Source: an uncultured Bacteriovorax sp. (GTDB lineage: Bacteria > Bdellovibrionota > Bacteriovoracia > Bacteriovoracales > Bacteriovoracaceae). Taken from it: 64,000 nt of DNA. The DNA is taken from contig CAMLMH010000006.1 in the NCBI GenBank assembly GCA_946481315.1, forward strand, positions 124,001-188,000, given 5' to 3'. The position numbers were made by a program, and so were the translations under genes. Positions 1-8,497 of the stretch are shown here, piece by piece (within the stretch, counting starts at the first letter, position 1; each line of letters opens with the position of its first letter). The notes below the pieces were generated by a model that worked only from the letters and a program-made list of their open reading frames with translations, did not search any database and was not told the DNA's origin.

Positions 1-1
1 C

Positions 2-178
2 ACTAAAGTGGGATACAACCACAATATTTTTCAGGACGTTATTCCTACATTTACAGGAGCGGCCAGCGTGACCCTTTTTAAAACAGAAGGAAAGTCCGCC
101 CGTCCGGTTGCCCTGGTGTATATGGAGGATCATTACAAAAATACAGAAAATGCCAAAAAAGCCACCTGCACGCTATAA
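2..178 (+). CDS. C-terminal fragment of an unrecognised protein (cut by window edge)
   Basis: An open frame runs from the window edge to TAA at 176-178 and encodes 58 residues with no start inside the window. The fragment begins TKVGYNHNIFQDV and ends KKATCTL. It has a mixed, globular composition with one cysteine near the end and no signal or membrane segment. The codon use looks like that of its neighbours, so I take it as the tail of a real gene. I do not recognise the family. Confidence 0.55.
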   Translation, partial: TKVGYNHNIFQDVIPTFTGAASVTLFKTEGKSARPVALVYMEDHYKNTENAKKATCTL

Positions 179-211
179 ATCTCTTTTAAAAGCATAGTTA
201 CTTTTGTATAC

Positions 212-248
212 TTGACCGCAATTTAAGACTATCTCTAGTCTTGTAACT
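212..248 (+). promoter_or_regulatory. Candidate promoter and HxlR operator
   Basis: A perfect inverted repeat AAGACTA-TCTC-TAGTCTT lies at 225-242, immediately upstream of the HxlR-type regulator gene. It overlaps a possible promoter with -35 TTGACC (212-217), 18-bp spacing and -10 TAGTCT (236-241). An outer pair AGTTAC (196-201) / GTAACT (243-248) surrounds it. HxlR regulators usually bind palindromes near their own promoters, so autoregulation is a reasonable inference; binding itself is not shown. Confidence 0.45.
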
Positions 249-262
249 GTGAGGAAAAGAAT

Positions 263-718
263 ATGGAAAGAACAATTGAAAATGCTGAAGTTATCGAAAA
301 TAAACAGTTTTTTAGCGGCCAGTGCGACAAAAAAGAGGAAAAAGAAAATGGCGTATGTCCATTGCGAGAATTGCTAAGTCGTTTAGGTGACAAATGGAGC
401 GTATTGCTGATTTTGACCCTTGCGAGAATGCCGGAGGAGCGTGCACGCTTTTCGGAATTAAAAAGAAGCATGCCGGATATTTCTCAGCGAATGTTGACGG
501 CGACTTTGCGAAACCTAGAAAGAGATGGATTAATTTCCCGTGAAATGTTTGCCGAAGTTCCACCACGTGTTGAATATCAGCTTACCGATTTGGGCCTTTC
601 GATTTTAAATCCGATGCGTGAAATCGTAACATGGATTGAGGGAAACTGGTCTACCATAAAATCTTCTCGTGCTGTGTTTGATGAAAAAAACGTTAAAGAG
701 GAACCAGCCCTACAGTGA
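263..718 (+). CDS. HxlR family winged-helix transcriptional regulator
   Basis: This 151-residue protein has the HxlR (MarR-like winged helix) signature: a CPLRELLSRLGDKWSVLLI block around residues 32-50, then a recognition helix near SQRMLTATLRNLERDGLI and a wing ending EYQLTDLGLSI. Members are dimeric repressors or activators that often sense redox or electrophile stress through a conserved N-terminal cysteine. Here Cys32 sits at that position and Cys21 is extra. The N-terminal ~25 residues are a charged extension. The next gene overlaps its stop (GTGA), so the two are probably co-translated. The inducing signal is unknown. Confidence 0.88.
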   Translation: MERTIENAEVIENKQFFSGQCDKKEEKENGVCPLRELLSRLGDKWSVLLILTLARMPEERARFSELKRSMPDISQRMLTATLRNLERDGLISREMFAEVPPRVEYQLTDLGLSILNPMREIVTWIEGNWSTIKSSRAVFDEKNVKEEPALQ

Positions 719-1194
719 TTAATAAAAAAAACATTATTGAGCAACTTATCAGTAGTTTAAAAAATGAACTGGCCGAGGTGGAAGCCGCGGCCAGGTCTAC
801 TAAAGATTTAGTGACGGCCGATGATCTAAAATCGGAAGGTAAATACGATACGCGTGCCATTGAAGCTTCTTATCTTGCCAGCGCACAAAATAAACGTGTT
901 GAAGAAATTAAACTCGATATTCAGATGCTGGAGGATATTGAATTGCCTGAAGTTCCTTCGACATCTATTCAATTGGGGTCTCTGGCCCTTATTCGTTGTA
1001 ACAATCAGGAACGATATTATTTTATTTCGTCTACTTCAGGCGGATCAATGCTGATGGTAGATGACCATGCTATTTTGGTAATTTCTGTTTTTTCACCGAT
1101 TGGAAATGAAGCTCTGGGGCTTACCGCAGGAGAATCATTTGAAGTGGAAACACCCAAAGAAACCCGGCAGTATGAAATTATTGCTGTTTCTTAA
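715..1194 (+). CDS. GreA/GreB-like transcription factor
   Basis: The GTG start at 715 overlaps the upstream TGA, which fits translational coupling to the HxlR gene. The 159-residue product has an N-terminal helical hairpin (about residues 1-75, with DDLKSEGKYDTRAIEAS resembling the acidic coiled-coil tip of Gre factors). A C-terminal FKBP-like Gre domain follows, with the block SPIGNEALGLTAGESFEVETP, which matches the family's SPxGxALLGxxxGDxVxVxTP. Gre factors enter the RNA polymerase secondary channel and stimulate transcript cleavage. Which acidic residues replace the usual tip Asp/Glu is unclear, so this may be a Gre paralogue with another role rather than the housekeeping GreA. Confidence 0.75.
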   Translation: MINKKNIIEQLISSLKNELAEVEAAARSTKDLVTADDLKSEGKYDTRAIEASYLASAQNKRVEEIKLDIQMLEDIELPEVPSTSIQLGSLALIRCNNQERYYFISSTSGGSMLMVDDHAILVISVFSPIGNEALGLTAGESFEVETPKETRQYEIIAVS

Positions 1195-1238
1195 TGACTT
1201 CAACATCGTGATTAAAGGCAAATTCGATAAATAAAAAA

Positions 1239-1299
1239 AATAAACATATCTTTTCCTTCTGGGTGAGGTAAGGTTGAGAGGTTAAGGTTAATGTTTATT
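1239..1299 (+). promoter_or_regulatory. Structured leader of the RRM gene
   Basis: Between the Gre-like gene and the RRM gene (1195-1405) there is no convincing ORF. AATAAACAT (1239-1247) and ATGTTTATT (1291-1299) are perfect complements, and imperfect pairing continues outward on both sides. The 43-nt loop contains purine-rich repeats of AGGT/AGGTT. A long structured leader before a small RNA-binding protein suggests post-transcriptional or temperature control. That is inference; the element could also be a weak terminator for the upstream gene. Confidence 0.35.
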
Positions 1300-1405
1300 T
1301 ATTATTCGATCGATTCCATCAAACCAATCTAATAGTTAATCCAATCATTCTTTACGCATAATTATTATCATAGATATTTCTATGATCTATTCCATTGGAG
1401 TTCAC

Positions 1406-1681
1406 ATGTCTCAAAAAGTTTATGTAGGAAATTTAGGTTATTCAGTTACTAACGACACACTGGCAGATAAATTTGCACAGTTCGGAACTGTTCAATCTGC
1501 AAAAGTTATTATGGATCGCGATACTAATCGCAGCAAAGGTTTTGCCTTTGTTGAAATGTCATCTTCTCGTGAAGCTGCAGCAGCTATCGCAGAACTTAAC
1601 GGTTCTGAATTCGAAGGAAGAAACATGAATGTCTCAGAAGCTAAAGAAACGGCTCCAAGATCAAATTCTAATCGCTGGTAA
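1406..1681 (+). CDS. Small RNA-recognition-motif (RRM) protein
   Basis: A 91-residue, single-RRM protein. RNP2 is VYVGNL (residues 5-10) and RNP1 is KGFAFVEM (about 45-52), both intact with the stacking aromatics. The tail is short and polar (ETAPRSNSNRW). I chose ATG 1406 because GGAG lies 5 nt upstream; an in-frame ATG at 1382 has no ribosome binding site. Such glycine-poor RRM proteins occur in cyanobacteria, bacteroidetes and some proteobacteria, and are often cold-inducible. Targets cannot be deduced. It has its own long leader and a terminator directly downstream, so it is probably monocistronic. Confidence 0.9.
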   Translation: MSQKVYVGNLGYSVTNDTLADKFAQFGTVQSAKVIMDRDTNRSKGFAFVEMSSSREAAAAIAELNGSEFEGRNMNVSEAKETAPRSNSNRW

Positions 1682-1694
1682 TCGCTTATAAGAC

Positions 1695-1734
1695 AGGCCC
1701 GTCTACAGAATGATGGGCCTTTTCTCTTCTTTTT
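1695..1734 (+). terminator. Intrinsic terminator after the RRM gene
   Basis: AGGCCC (1695-1700) pairs with GGGCCT (1715-1720), with further possible pairing in the loop. A T-rich run (TTTCTCTTCTTTT) follows. Confidence 0.7.
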
Positions 1735-1737
1735 AGT

Positions 1738-1743
1738 TATAAT
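1738..1743 (+). promoter_or_regulatory. Probable -10 element for the maltodextrin operon
   Basis: A perfect TATAAT stands 24 nt upstream of the GTG start of the binding-protein gene and just after the preceding terminator. No good -35 hexamer is visible at 17 bp, which would suit activator-dependent transcription (inference). Confidence 0.45.
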
Positions 1744-1767
1744 GCTCTCGATTAAGAAGAGGGCTTT

Positions 1768-2955
1768 GTGCAACCGTTCAGACAATTTTTATCCATTCTA
1801 ATTTTCATATTAAATTCAGTACTACTAACTGCAACTGCTGCAGATTCTTCGTCTTTGTTAATCTGGACTTCCAATGAAGGGGCAGCCAGGGCAATCAATG
1901 AACTGAAGAGTTCATTTGAAGAGGAGTATGGCTTAAAAGTTCAGGTTGAAGTTTTAAATAAAGATCTTACTTCTCTTTTTAAAACAGCATCTCTCACCGG
2001 TAAAGGTCCTGATATTTTATTCTGGGCTAACGATGTTAGCGGTGAGCTGGCACAGTCAGGACTGATTGAACCGCTGGATGAAATTCCTCTGCTAACTGAA
2101 AATTTTTTACCAGTCTCTCTTAAAGCTTTTCGCTATAAGGGGAGACTTTATGGATACCCATTAGCAATCGAATCTGTTGTTCTTTTTTACAATCCGGATC
2201 TCGTTAAAGAACCGGTGAAAACTTTCGAGGATCTTTATGTTGAAGCAAAAAAATTAACGAACAGCAATTCCGGTCACTATGGATTTTTATTTGACTTCAA
2301 ATCATTCTTTTTTGCATTCCCTGTTTTAAATGCCAGTGGTGGATATATTTTTGGTGAAACTGCAGCTGGTTTGAACGCAGCAGATGTCGGTATTAATCAC
2401 CCGGGTTTTGTGAGCGGACTTAAATATTTGCAAAAGTTAAAACAGGAAGGTTTGATTCCTGGCTCCACTGATCGCGGGATAGCTTTTGAAAAATTTAAGA
2501 CCGGTAAACTGGCCTATACCATTGATGGCCCGTGGGCAATTAAAGATCTTGAAGCCGCAAAAGCGAGTTTTAAACTGTCTGTCCTTCCGAGTATGAACAA
2601 CGGTGCAGCAAAGCCATTTGTGGGTGTTCAAGGCTTTATGATCCGAAGATCAAGCAAACATAAATTAGCAGCGAAAGAATTTATAGAACGAAGTTTATTG
2701 ACGGCAAAAGGAATGAAGTTGTTTTACCAATACGATAATCGTGTGCCGGCGCGTCTGTCGGTGCTGGAAGAGCTCTCGAATAAAGACCAAAAGCTTATTG
2801 TTCTTAGAAAAAGCGCGGAGATAGGCATTGCGATGCCTAATATTCCTCAAATGTCTTCTGTTTGGGGTGCTATGGGAAAGGCGCTAAGTCTCAGTATAGA
2901 CCAAAACATGGATCCTAAAGCTGCTCTCGATCTGGTTCGTCCGCAAATAAAATAA
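1768..2955 (+). CDS. malE: Maltodextrin ABC transporter substrate-binding protein (MalE-like)
   Basis: A 395-residue periplasmic solute-binding protein of the family-1 (maltose/sugar) type. GTG 1768 is preceded by AAGAAGAGGG. Residues 1-24 form a signal peptide ending ATA-A. The mature protein starts with LLIWTSNEGAARAINELKS, and has GPDILFWANDVSGELAQSGL and PFVGVQGFMIRRSSK blocks typical of MalE. Substrate assignment rests on context: glucan phosphorylase, MalQ, MalF/MalG and, on the other strand, MalK and LamB. It probably delivers maltodextrins to MalFGK2. It is the first gene of the plus-strand operon, so it is likely to be the most abundant product. Confidence 0.88.
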   Translation: MQPFRQFLSILIFILNSVLLTATAADSSSLLIWTSNEGAARAINELKSSFEEEYGLKVQVEVLNKDLTSLFKTASLTGKGPDILFWANDVSGELAQSGLIEPLDEIPLLTENFLPVSLKAFRYKGRLYGYPLAIESVVLFYNPDLVKEPVKTFEDLYVEAKKLTNSNSGHYGFLFDFKSFFFAFPVLNASGGYIFGETAAGLNAADVGINHPGFVSGLKYLQKLKQEGLIPGSTDRGIAFEKFKTGKLAYTIDGPWAIKDLEAAKASFKLSVLPSMNNGAAKPFVGVQGFMIRRSSKHKLAAKEFIERSLLTAKGMKLFYQYDNRVPARLSVLEELSNKDQKLIVLRKSAEIGIAMPNIPQMSSVWGAMGKALSLSIDQNMDPKAALDLVRPQIK

Positions 2956-3062
2956 AAATCACCCTGTTCATTTTCCTATCCATTCAGGTTTTTGTTTCTC
3001 AAAAGATACCGACTCACGTATAAAGAGGCATATTTTTTAGGAATAAAAAAAGGAAAATAACC

Positions 3063-5903
3063 ATGCGGTTGATGGCCATTATTCAAACCTTACTTTTCGT
3101 TTTTTTTCTCTCTCAAACTGCCTATGCCCGTCTGCCATTTCGCAATATCTGGACACAGAGTTTTTATACAGATGACAGTTCTTATTATCTGACTTTATTT
3201 CAGGATGGTTTTCGACAATTAGTCAGAACCAGTAAAGATTCATGTGATCAGATCAACACAATTAACGTGGTTCTCAAAGATAATACTAAAAAAGCACTCA
3301 CAACATTTAATCGACTGACAGAAAGTGAAGCTCCGAAACTTTATGGTTTAAATGCAGCGGACTACTGCTGGTATCAGGTTGAAGCCCGTGGATTGCCGAC
3401 AATCAATGGAATGAAATACGTTTTACGAATTATTGACACTGATAACACGACAATTTATTTTAAGGGTATCACCAGTTCCTTGCTTCCTGAAAATCGATTA
3501 ACTCAGGACTCACGCATTGACTCCTGGATTGAATTAGGTGCTTTTGGTGCAACACCGGTTGTTGGTGGCGGAGTTTTTTACAAGATCTGGGAACCATTAT
3601 CTGAAGAAGTCCATCTCTTTATCAATGACAATAAACCGATAAAACTTTTTTCTGAATTCTCTCTGAACGATGAACGTCGCTTTCACTATGCCTATGTTAA
3701 AGAGTCTTCTTTAAGCGATAAATACCATTACCAGTTTGTAAAAAACGGAATTTATGAAAAACTGGAAGTGGCTAACTTTAAAACCTTCAGTGCGATCAAA
3801 GTTGATCCTATGGCCCGAGAGTTGTCCTACGAGGCTAAGGGGGGGCGATTTAACGGTTATATCAATCCGCGAGGAATCGTTTCTCTGGATAACTCTCAGT
3901 ATGTCTGGAAGCACGATAAGGCCTTTTTAAATGTGAGTGATCTGGATTATAACAATTGGATCATTTATCAGCTCTGGCCGCTGACTTTTAATCCAAAACA
4001 AATAAGTGGTGCCTATGTTCAGGGTAAATTTAGCGACGTTGTTCCCAAAATTCCATATCTTTCCAGTCTGGGGGTAAATGCAGTTGAATTACTGCCGGTC
4101 CATGAAAGTCGCTTTAATGCTTCTTGGGGATATGCCTTAGACTCATTGATCATCCTGGAAAACTCACTTGGCACAAAAGCAGATTTGAAAAAACTGGTGG
4201 ACGAACTGCATGCACAGAAAATACGGGTGCTCTTTGATGTGGTTCTGAATCATGTGAACAACAATCTGCTGCGCGAACCTATCAGTGCGACGACAAATTC
4301 ATCAAAGTTTTACAGCGGCGATACTCCGTGGGGACCTAAACCACGGTTTGAGAGTGTCTGGGTTCGGAAATGGATAACAGATTCTCTGTTACACCTGATG
4401 AATGAATATCATCTTGATGGTTATCGTTTTGATATGACTGATTCTATCTTTAATGGAACGAAAGGAGGTTATCGTTTTCTGCAGGAATTGATGACCTTGA
4501 TTAAAATTAATAATCCTCGTTTTTATAACTCCGCCGAACAGTTGCCGGATGATGTATGGGTAACCTACCCGCAAAATGAAAACGGTCTGGGGTTTGATTC
4601 ACAATGGAACGACCGCTTTAAAAATTTCTTTGAACTGGAATTTGATTATTACAATGAGAAAAACCGGGCCGTTGATCTTACTCATTTGGCAAATTCACTT
4701 CTGGGTTTTAGCGATCACCAGATGTCTCCGGGGATCTGGTATCATTTCGGTGATCCTTACCGCACAGTCAATTATCTAGGTAGCCATGACTTCATCGGTA
4801 ACAAAAATCCTCTCATCAGAATCGTTACTGGCTATGATAAAACAGAAAGTGAAGACTCTAATGTTTTTTCCCGGGTGAATCCCCTGGAAGAAGAAGGTGA
4901 TCTTCGTATTCCATTCAGGCGCATTCACAATGATTTCAGTCATGCAATGACCCGCCTTGCTTATGGGATCCTTTTTACCAAACCGGGCGCTGCACTTTTT
5001 TATCAGGGGGAAGAACTGGCCCAGGATCTGAACCTTCAGAATGAATGGTCATATATGAACGCCTTACAGGATAATCGTTTTCCGAGTAAGGATGTGAATA
5101 TCAATAAATATGTTCGATCACATCGCATGCCCTGGCATTATTATGAATTAGCAAATGGCCGAAGAGACCCTGTTTTAAATTTCACTACCGATGATGACGT
5201 AAAACTTTTTGCAGGACATCTTCGTTTTTTTAAAGATATGATCAAATTTAAAAAATTGAATCCCGAGATCAATTACGAAGATGCTAAGAATGTACGGATT
5301 GATCAGCAACAGAAAACTGTAACGTATGAGCTGAAAACTTCTACTGACTGGTATTTTGTGGTGGTAAATTTCAATTTCGATAATGGTGGGGCATGGATTC
5401 AATTTCCAGGCTCACAATATATCTGGTGGGATGAAATCATTAACTCTTCTTCTTCCCGGTATGGTAGTGATTCAGATGAATACCACAATATCATTTCAAG
5501 CCTGGGGGGAAGAAAAAACCTTCTGCGGCTAAAAGGACCTGGTTTTTATATTTTTAAAGCGGGCCAATCTCCTTCGCTCTTAAAAAAGTTGTATTTCCGT
5601 TCATCTTTTCTAAACTGGCAGGCCAGTGAAAAAACTGAATTGAAAGTGAACTCACGAAACACCGATGAATACCACCTGCGTCTGGTCGTTCCAAAAGATC
5701 AGATTGTGGAATTTAAACTTGGCACAGATGACTGGACAATAGATCTGGGTAAATCCACAAATGCAAGTGTCCTGACTTATGTACCACATGCACCCAATGT
5801 CAAAGATAGCCTGGAAGCAGGACCATATACATTTAAGTTTAACATTCGAACTTACACATACAGCTTTGAAAAGCTGAACGGTAAATCAAAGAGAGAGAAA
5901 TAA
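3063..5903 (+). CDS. Exported GH13 alpha-glucan enzyme (branching enzyme/trehalohydrolase-like)
   Basis: A 946-residue protein with signal peptide (residues 1-22, cleavage after AYA). An unassigned beta-rich region covers about 25-150, a CBM48-like domain about 160-245, and a GH13 barrel about 295-760. All four GH13 regions are visible: DVVLNHV (Asp392), GYRFDMTDS (nucleophile Asp457), SAEQLP (acid/base Glu492) and NYLGSHD (Asp576). The segment GLGFDSQWNDRF resembles branching enzymes and maltooligosyl-trehalose trehalohydrolases more than alpha-amylases. A C-terminal domain (about 845-940) looks like a starch-binding module. It probably cuts or remodels glucan outside the inner membrane to feed LamB/MalE. 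Exact specificity is not decidable. The next gene starts in its stop codon (TAATG). Confidence 0.85.
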   Translation: MRLMAIIQTLLFVFFLSQTAYARLPFRNIWTQSFYTDDSSYYLTLFQDGFRQLVRTSKDSCDQINTINVVLKDNTKKALTTFNRLTESEAPKLYGLNAADYCWYQVEARGLPTINGMKYVLRIIDTDNTTIYFKGITSSLLPENRLTQDSRIDSWIELGAFGATPVVGGGVFYKIWEPLSEEVHLFINDNKPIKLFSEFSLNDERRFHYAYVKESSLSDKYHYQFVKNGIYEKLEVANFKTFSAIKVDPMARELSYEAKGGRFNGYINPRGIVSLDNSQYVWKHDKAFLNVSDLDYNNWIIYQLWPLTFNPKQISGAYVQGKFSDVVPKIPYLSSLGVNAVELLPVHESRFNASWGYALDSLIILENSLGTKADLKKLVDELHAQKIRVLFDVVLNHVNNNLLREPISATTNSSKFYSGDTPWGPKPRFESVWVRKWITDSLLHLMNEYHLDGYRFDMTDSIFNGTKGGYRFLQELMTLIKINNPRFYNSAEQLPDDVWVTYPQNENGLGFDSQWNDRFKNFFELEFDYYNEKNRAVDLTHLANSLLGFSDHQMSPGIWYHFGDPYRTVNYLGSHDFIGNKNPLIRIVTGYDKTESEDSNVFSRVNPLEEEGDLRIPFRRIHNDFSHAMTRLAYGILFTKPGAALFYQGEELAQDLNLQNEWSYMNALQDNRFPSKDVNINKYVRSHRMPWHYYELANGRRDPVLNFTTDDDVKLFAGHLRFFKDMIKFKKLNPEINYEDAKNVRIDQQQKTVTYELKTSTDWYFVVVNFNFDNGGAWIQFPGSQYIWWDEIINSSSSRYGSDSDEYHNIISSLGGRKNLLRLKGPGFYIFKAGQSPSLLKKLYFRSSFLNWQASEKTELKVNSRNTDEYHLRLVVPKDQIVEFKLGTDDWTIDLGKSTNASVLTYVPHAPNVKDSLEAGPYTFKFNIRTYTYSFEKLNGKSKREK

Positions 5904-8497
5904 TGAGTTCAACAACAGAAAAGAAATTAAATGAATTAGCCTACAATTACTGGTGGAGCTGGAATCAGGATGTCTGGAACTTATTTCAAACTATCAATAA
6001 AGATGTCTGGGATGCTAATCGTAATCCGGTCCTCGTTCTCAAAAAAACAGAAGATCTTGCCAAAAGACTCTCTGACAGCACTATTGCTAAGGCAATTGAC
6101 GATCAGCACGCACGTCTTACAGCTTATTTAAAAAGAACAGAAGAGCGTCAGACGTGGTTTAGTAAGAATTACTCAGACACTAAGGGGCCGATTGCTTATT
6201 TCTCTGCCGAGTATGGAATTCATGAATCATTGGCAATTTATAGTGGTGGTCTGGGAGTACTGTCAGGAGATCATGTAAAATCAGCTTCGGATCTTGGTGT
6301 TCCCATGATTTTTGTTGGGCTTTTCTATTCTAATGGGTACTTCAAGCAAAGAATTAATCAAGAAGGAAAGCAAGTAGATCTATATGAAAAATTCAGTCCT
6401 GACAATCTTTCACTGACTGCAGTTCAAACTAAAGAAGGCAAAAAACTGACACTTGATTTAGAGCTGGGCACCAGATCAATTAAAGTGCAGGCCTTCAAAG
6501 CACAGGTTGGATTGAGTGAACTATATTTACTTGATTCAAATCTTCCAGAAAATTCTGAGAATGACCGCATGTTAACTGCAAAGCTTTATGGCGGCGACCG
6601 GGAAATGCGTATTTCACAGGAAATCATTCTTGGCATTGGAGGAATTAAATTAATCAAAGCTCTGGGGCTGGAACCGTTAGCCTATCACATGAACGAAGGA
6701 CATAGTGGTTTTTTTCAACTGGAGAGAATCAGAAATACCATGCAGGAAAGATCAGTCTCTTTTCATGAAGCAAAAATTTTGTGTGCTTCCAATTGTCTTT
6801 TTACCACGCATACTCCAGTTCCGGCAGGCAATGAAGCATTCAGCCTTCCACTGATGCATAAATACTTTTTTCAGATGGTTCAGAAGTTTGGAATTAGCTG
6901 GAGTGAGTTTCTGGAACTTGGATTGGTCCCTGAAAAAAGCGATTATAAATTTTTTAGTCTCACGGTCTTTGCAATTAATCTTTCCCGCTTTTGCAATGGA
7001 GTTAGTGAACTGCATGGGAAAATTGCACAAAAAATGTGGCGCAGTTCATGGCCGGGTGTACCCGAAGCTGAAAATCCGATGTCTCACATAACCAATGGCG
7101 TACATGTTCAGACATGGATGTCACTTGATGTGAAAAGGATGCTGGATAAAGCAGTTGGAACACAATGGGAAGAAGAACTGGCCAGCCATACTTTCTGGAA
7201 TAAAGTCGGGGATATCCATGATCAGGAAATCCGTCAGACAAAAATTGCCTTGAAATCCCGGATGATACAATTAGTACGAACCCAGCTAAAAAAGCAGCTG
7301 CAGGAAAATAATGAACCGGCCAATGAGGTGGAGGCTGTTGATCACTTTCTCAATGAGAAGACACTGATTATTGGTTTTGCCCGAAGGTTCGCAACTTATA
7401 AGAGAGCGACTCTTATATTTAAAGATTTAAAACGACTGGCCCGGCTGGTTAACGATCAGGGCAGACCAGTTGCTTTCGTTTTTTCAGGGAAAGCCCATCC
7501 ACAGGATATTCCAGGGCAGAAATTCATTGAAGAGATTTACAAATTTTCCCGTCAACCTGAACTGAAAGGAAAAGTTATCATCCTTGAAAACTACGATATG
7601 AATATCTCTCGTCATATGGTTGCCGGATGTGATGTCTGGTTAAACAATCCACGTCGTCCAATGGAGGCCAGCGGTACATCAGGACAAAAAGTTCCGATTA
7701 ATTTCGGGCTAAACTTCTCCGTTCTTGACGGGTGGTGGAGAGAGGCTTTTGACGGCCAGAACGGATGGGCAATCGGCGAAGAAAAAGATTTTCCTAATGA
7801 CGACATTCAGGACAAAGAAGACGCTGAAGATTTTTACAAAACGCTCGAACAGACAATCCTGCCTCTTTATTATGCAGACAAAGATAAGGGAGAAAATGGT
7901 TCGAGTAATGCATGGATCGAAAAAACTAAAGTCAGCTTTATTACAAACATATCCCGTTATTCGACACATCGTATGGTACAGGACTATACGACAAAATTTT
8001 ATGTGCCTGCGATTAAATATGGCGAAAAATTTAAAGTTAATCCGGATTTGGTAAAAACGTACTTACAGCATGCTAAGACTTTTAAAAAGAGCTGGAACGA
8101 TCTCTATTTTACATACGTTCATTTCGACGGTTCCTATACAGAGTTAGAGTCGAATTACGACAAGAGCGCCGAAAGTCCACTTCACCATGTTGAGTATCCC
8201 GCAGAATTCACCCTTCCAGGAAGGGTGTTTGAATGTTCCGAAGCGCATATTCATATCGGTGTATATCTGGGAGATTTAAAACCTGAATCAGTTGAGCTGG
8301 AAGCTACTGTTGTTGGAGATGACAGAGAGAAAATTAAAACAGAAAAATTTAAAATCAAAGGTCCACTTGAAAATGGCGTCGGCCATTATGAGCTAAAGTT
8401 CAAATCTAAGGATGCTCAGAGGTTGCGTTTCAGATTATATGGACATGACCAGTTTCTCGCGCATCCTTTCGAATATGGCGCGATGATGTGGTATTGA
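5903..8497 (+). CDS. glgP: Alpha-glucan (maltodextrin) phosphorylase
   Basis: An 864-residue GT35 phosphorylase of the Thermotoga/Thermus type. It has an N-terminal DUF3417-like domain starting NELAYNYWWSWN, the GGLGVLSGDH glucan-site block, and the pyridoxal phosphate site EASGTSGQK with Lys596. LDGWWREAFDGQNGWAIG follows that site. No signal peptide is present, so it acts in the cytoplasm. It releases glucose 1-phosphate from imported maltodextrins by phosphorolysis. The C-terminal ~130 residues (from about 730) form an extra domain usual in this subfamily. ATG overlaps the previous stop, and malQ starts inside its own stop, giving a tightly coupled trio. Confidence 0.93.
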   Translation: MSSTTEKKLNELAYNYWWSWNQDVWNLFQTINKDVWDANRNPVLVLKKTEDLAKRLSDSTIAKAIDDQHARLTAYLKRTEERQTWFSKNYSDTKGPIAYFSAEYGIHESLAIYSGGLGVLSGDHVKSASDLGVPMIFVGLFYSNGYFKQRINQEGKQVDLYEKFSPDNLSLTAVQTKEGKKLTLDLELGTRSIKVQAFKAQVGLSELYLLDSNLPENSENDRMLTAKLYGGDREMRISQEIILGIGGIKLIKALGLEPLAYHMNEGHSGFFQLERIRNTMQERSVSFHEAKILCASNCLFTTHTPVPAGNEAFSLPLMHKYFFQMVQKFGISWSEFLELGLVPEKSDYKFFSLTVFAINLSRFCNGVSELHGKIAQKMWRSSWPGVPEAENPMSHITNGVHVQTWMSLDVKRMLDKAVGTQWEEELASHTFWNKVGDIHDQEIRQTKIALKSRMIQLVRTQLKKQLQENNEPANEVEAVDHFLNEKTLIIGFARRFATYKRATLIFKDLKRLARLVNDQGRPVAFVFSGKAHPQDIPGQKFIEEIYKFSRQPELKGKVIILENYDMNISRHMVAGCDVWLNNPRRPMEASGTSGQKVPINFGLNFSVLDGWWREAFDGQNGWAIGEEKDFPNDDIQDKEDAEDFYKTLEQTILPLYYADKDKGENGSSNAWIEKTKVSFITNISRYSTHRMVQDYTTKFYVPAIKYGEKFKVNPDLVKTYLQHAKTFKKSWNDLYFTYVHFDGSYTELESNYDKSAESPLHHVEYPAEFTLPGRVFECSEAHIHIGVYLGDLKPESVELEATVVGDDREKIKTEKFKIKGPLENGVGHYELKFKSKDAQRLRFRLYGHDQFLAHPFEYGAMMWY

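Noticed and set aside
235..566. Long antisense frames over the HxlR gene
   Set aside because: They have no ribosome binding site and the sense strand encodes a clear protein family.
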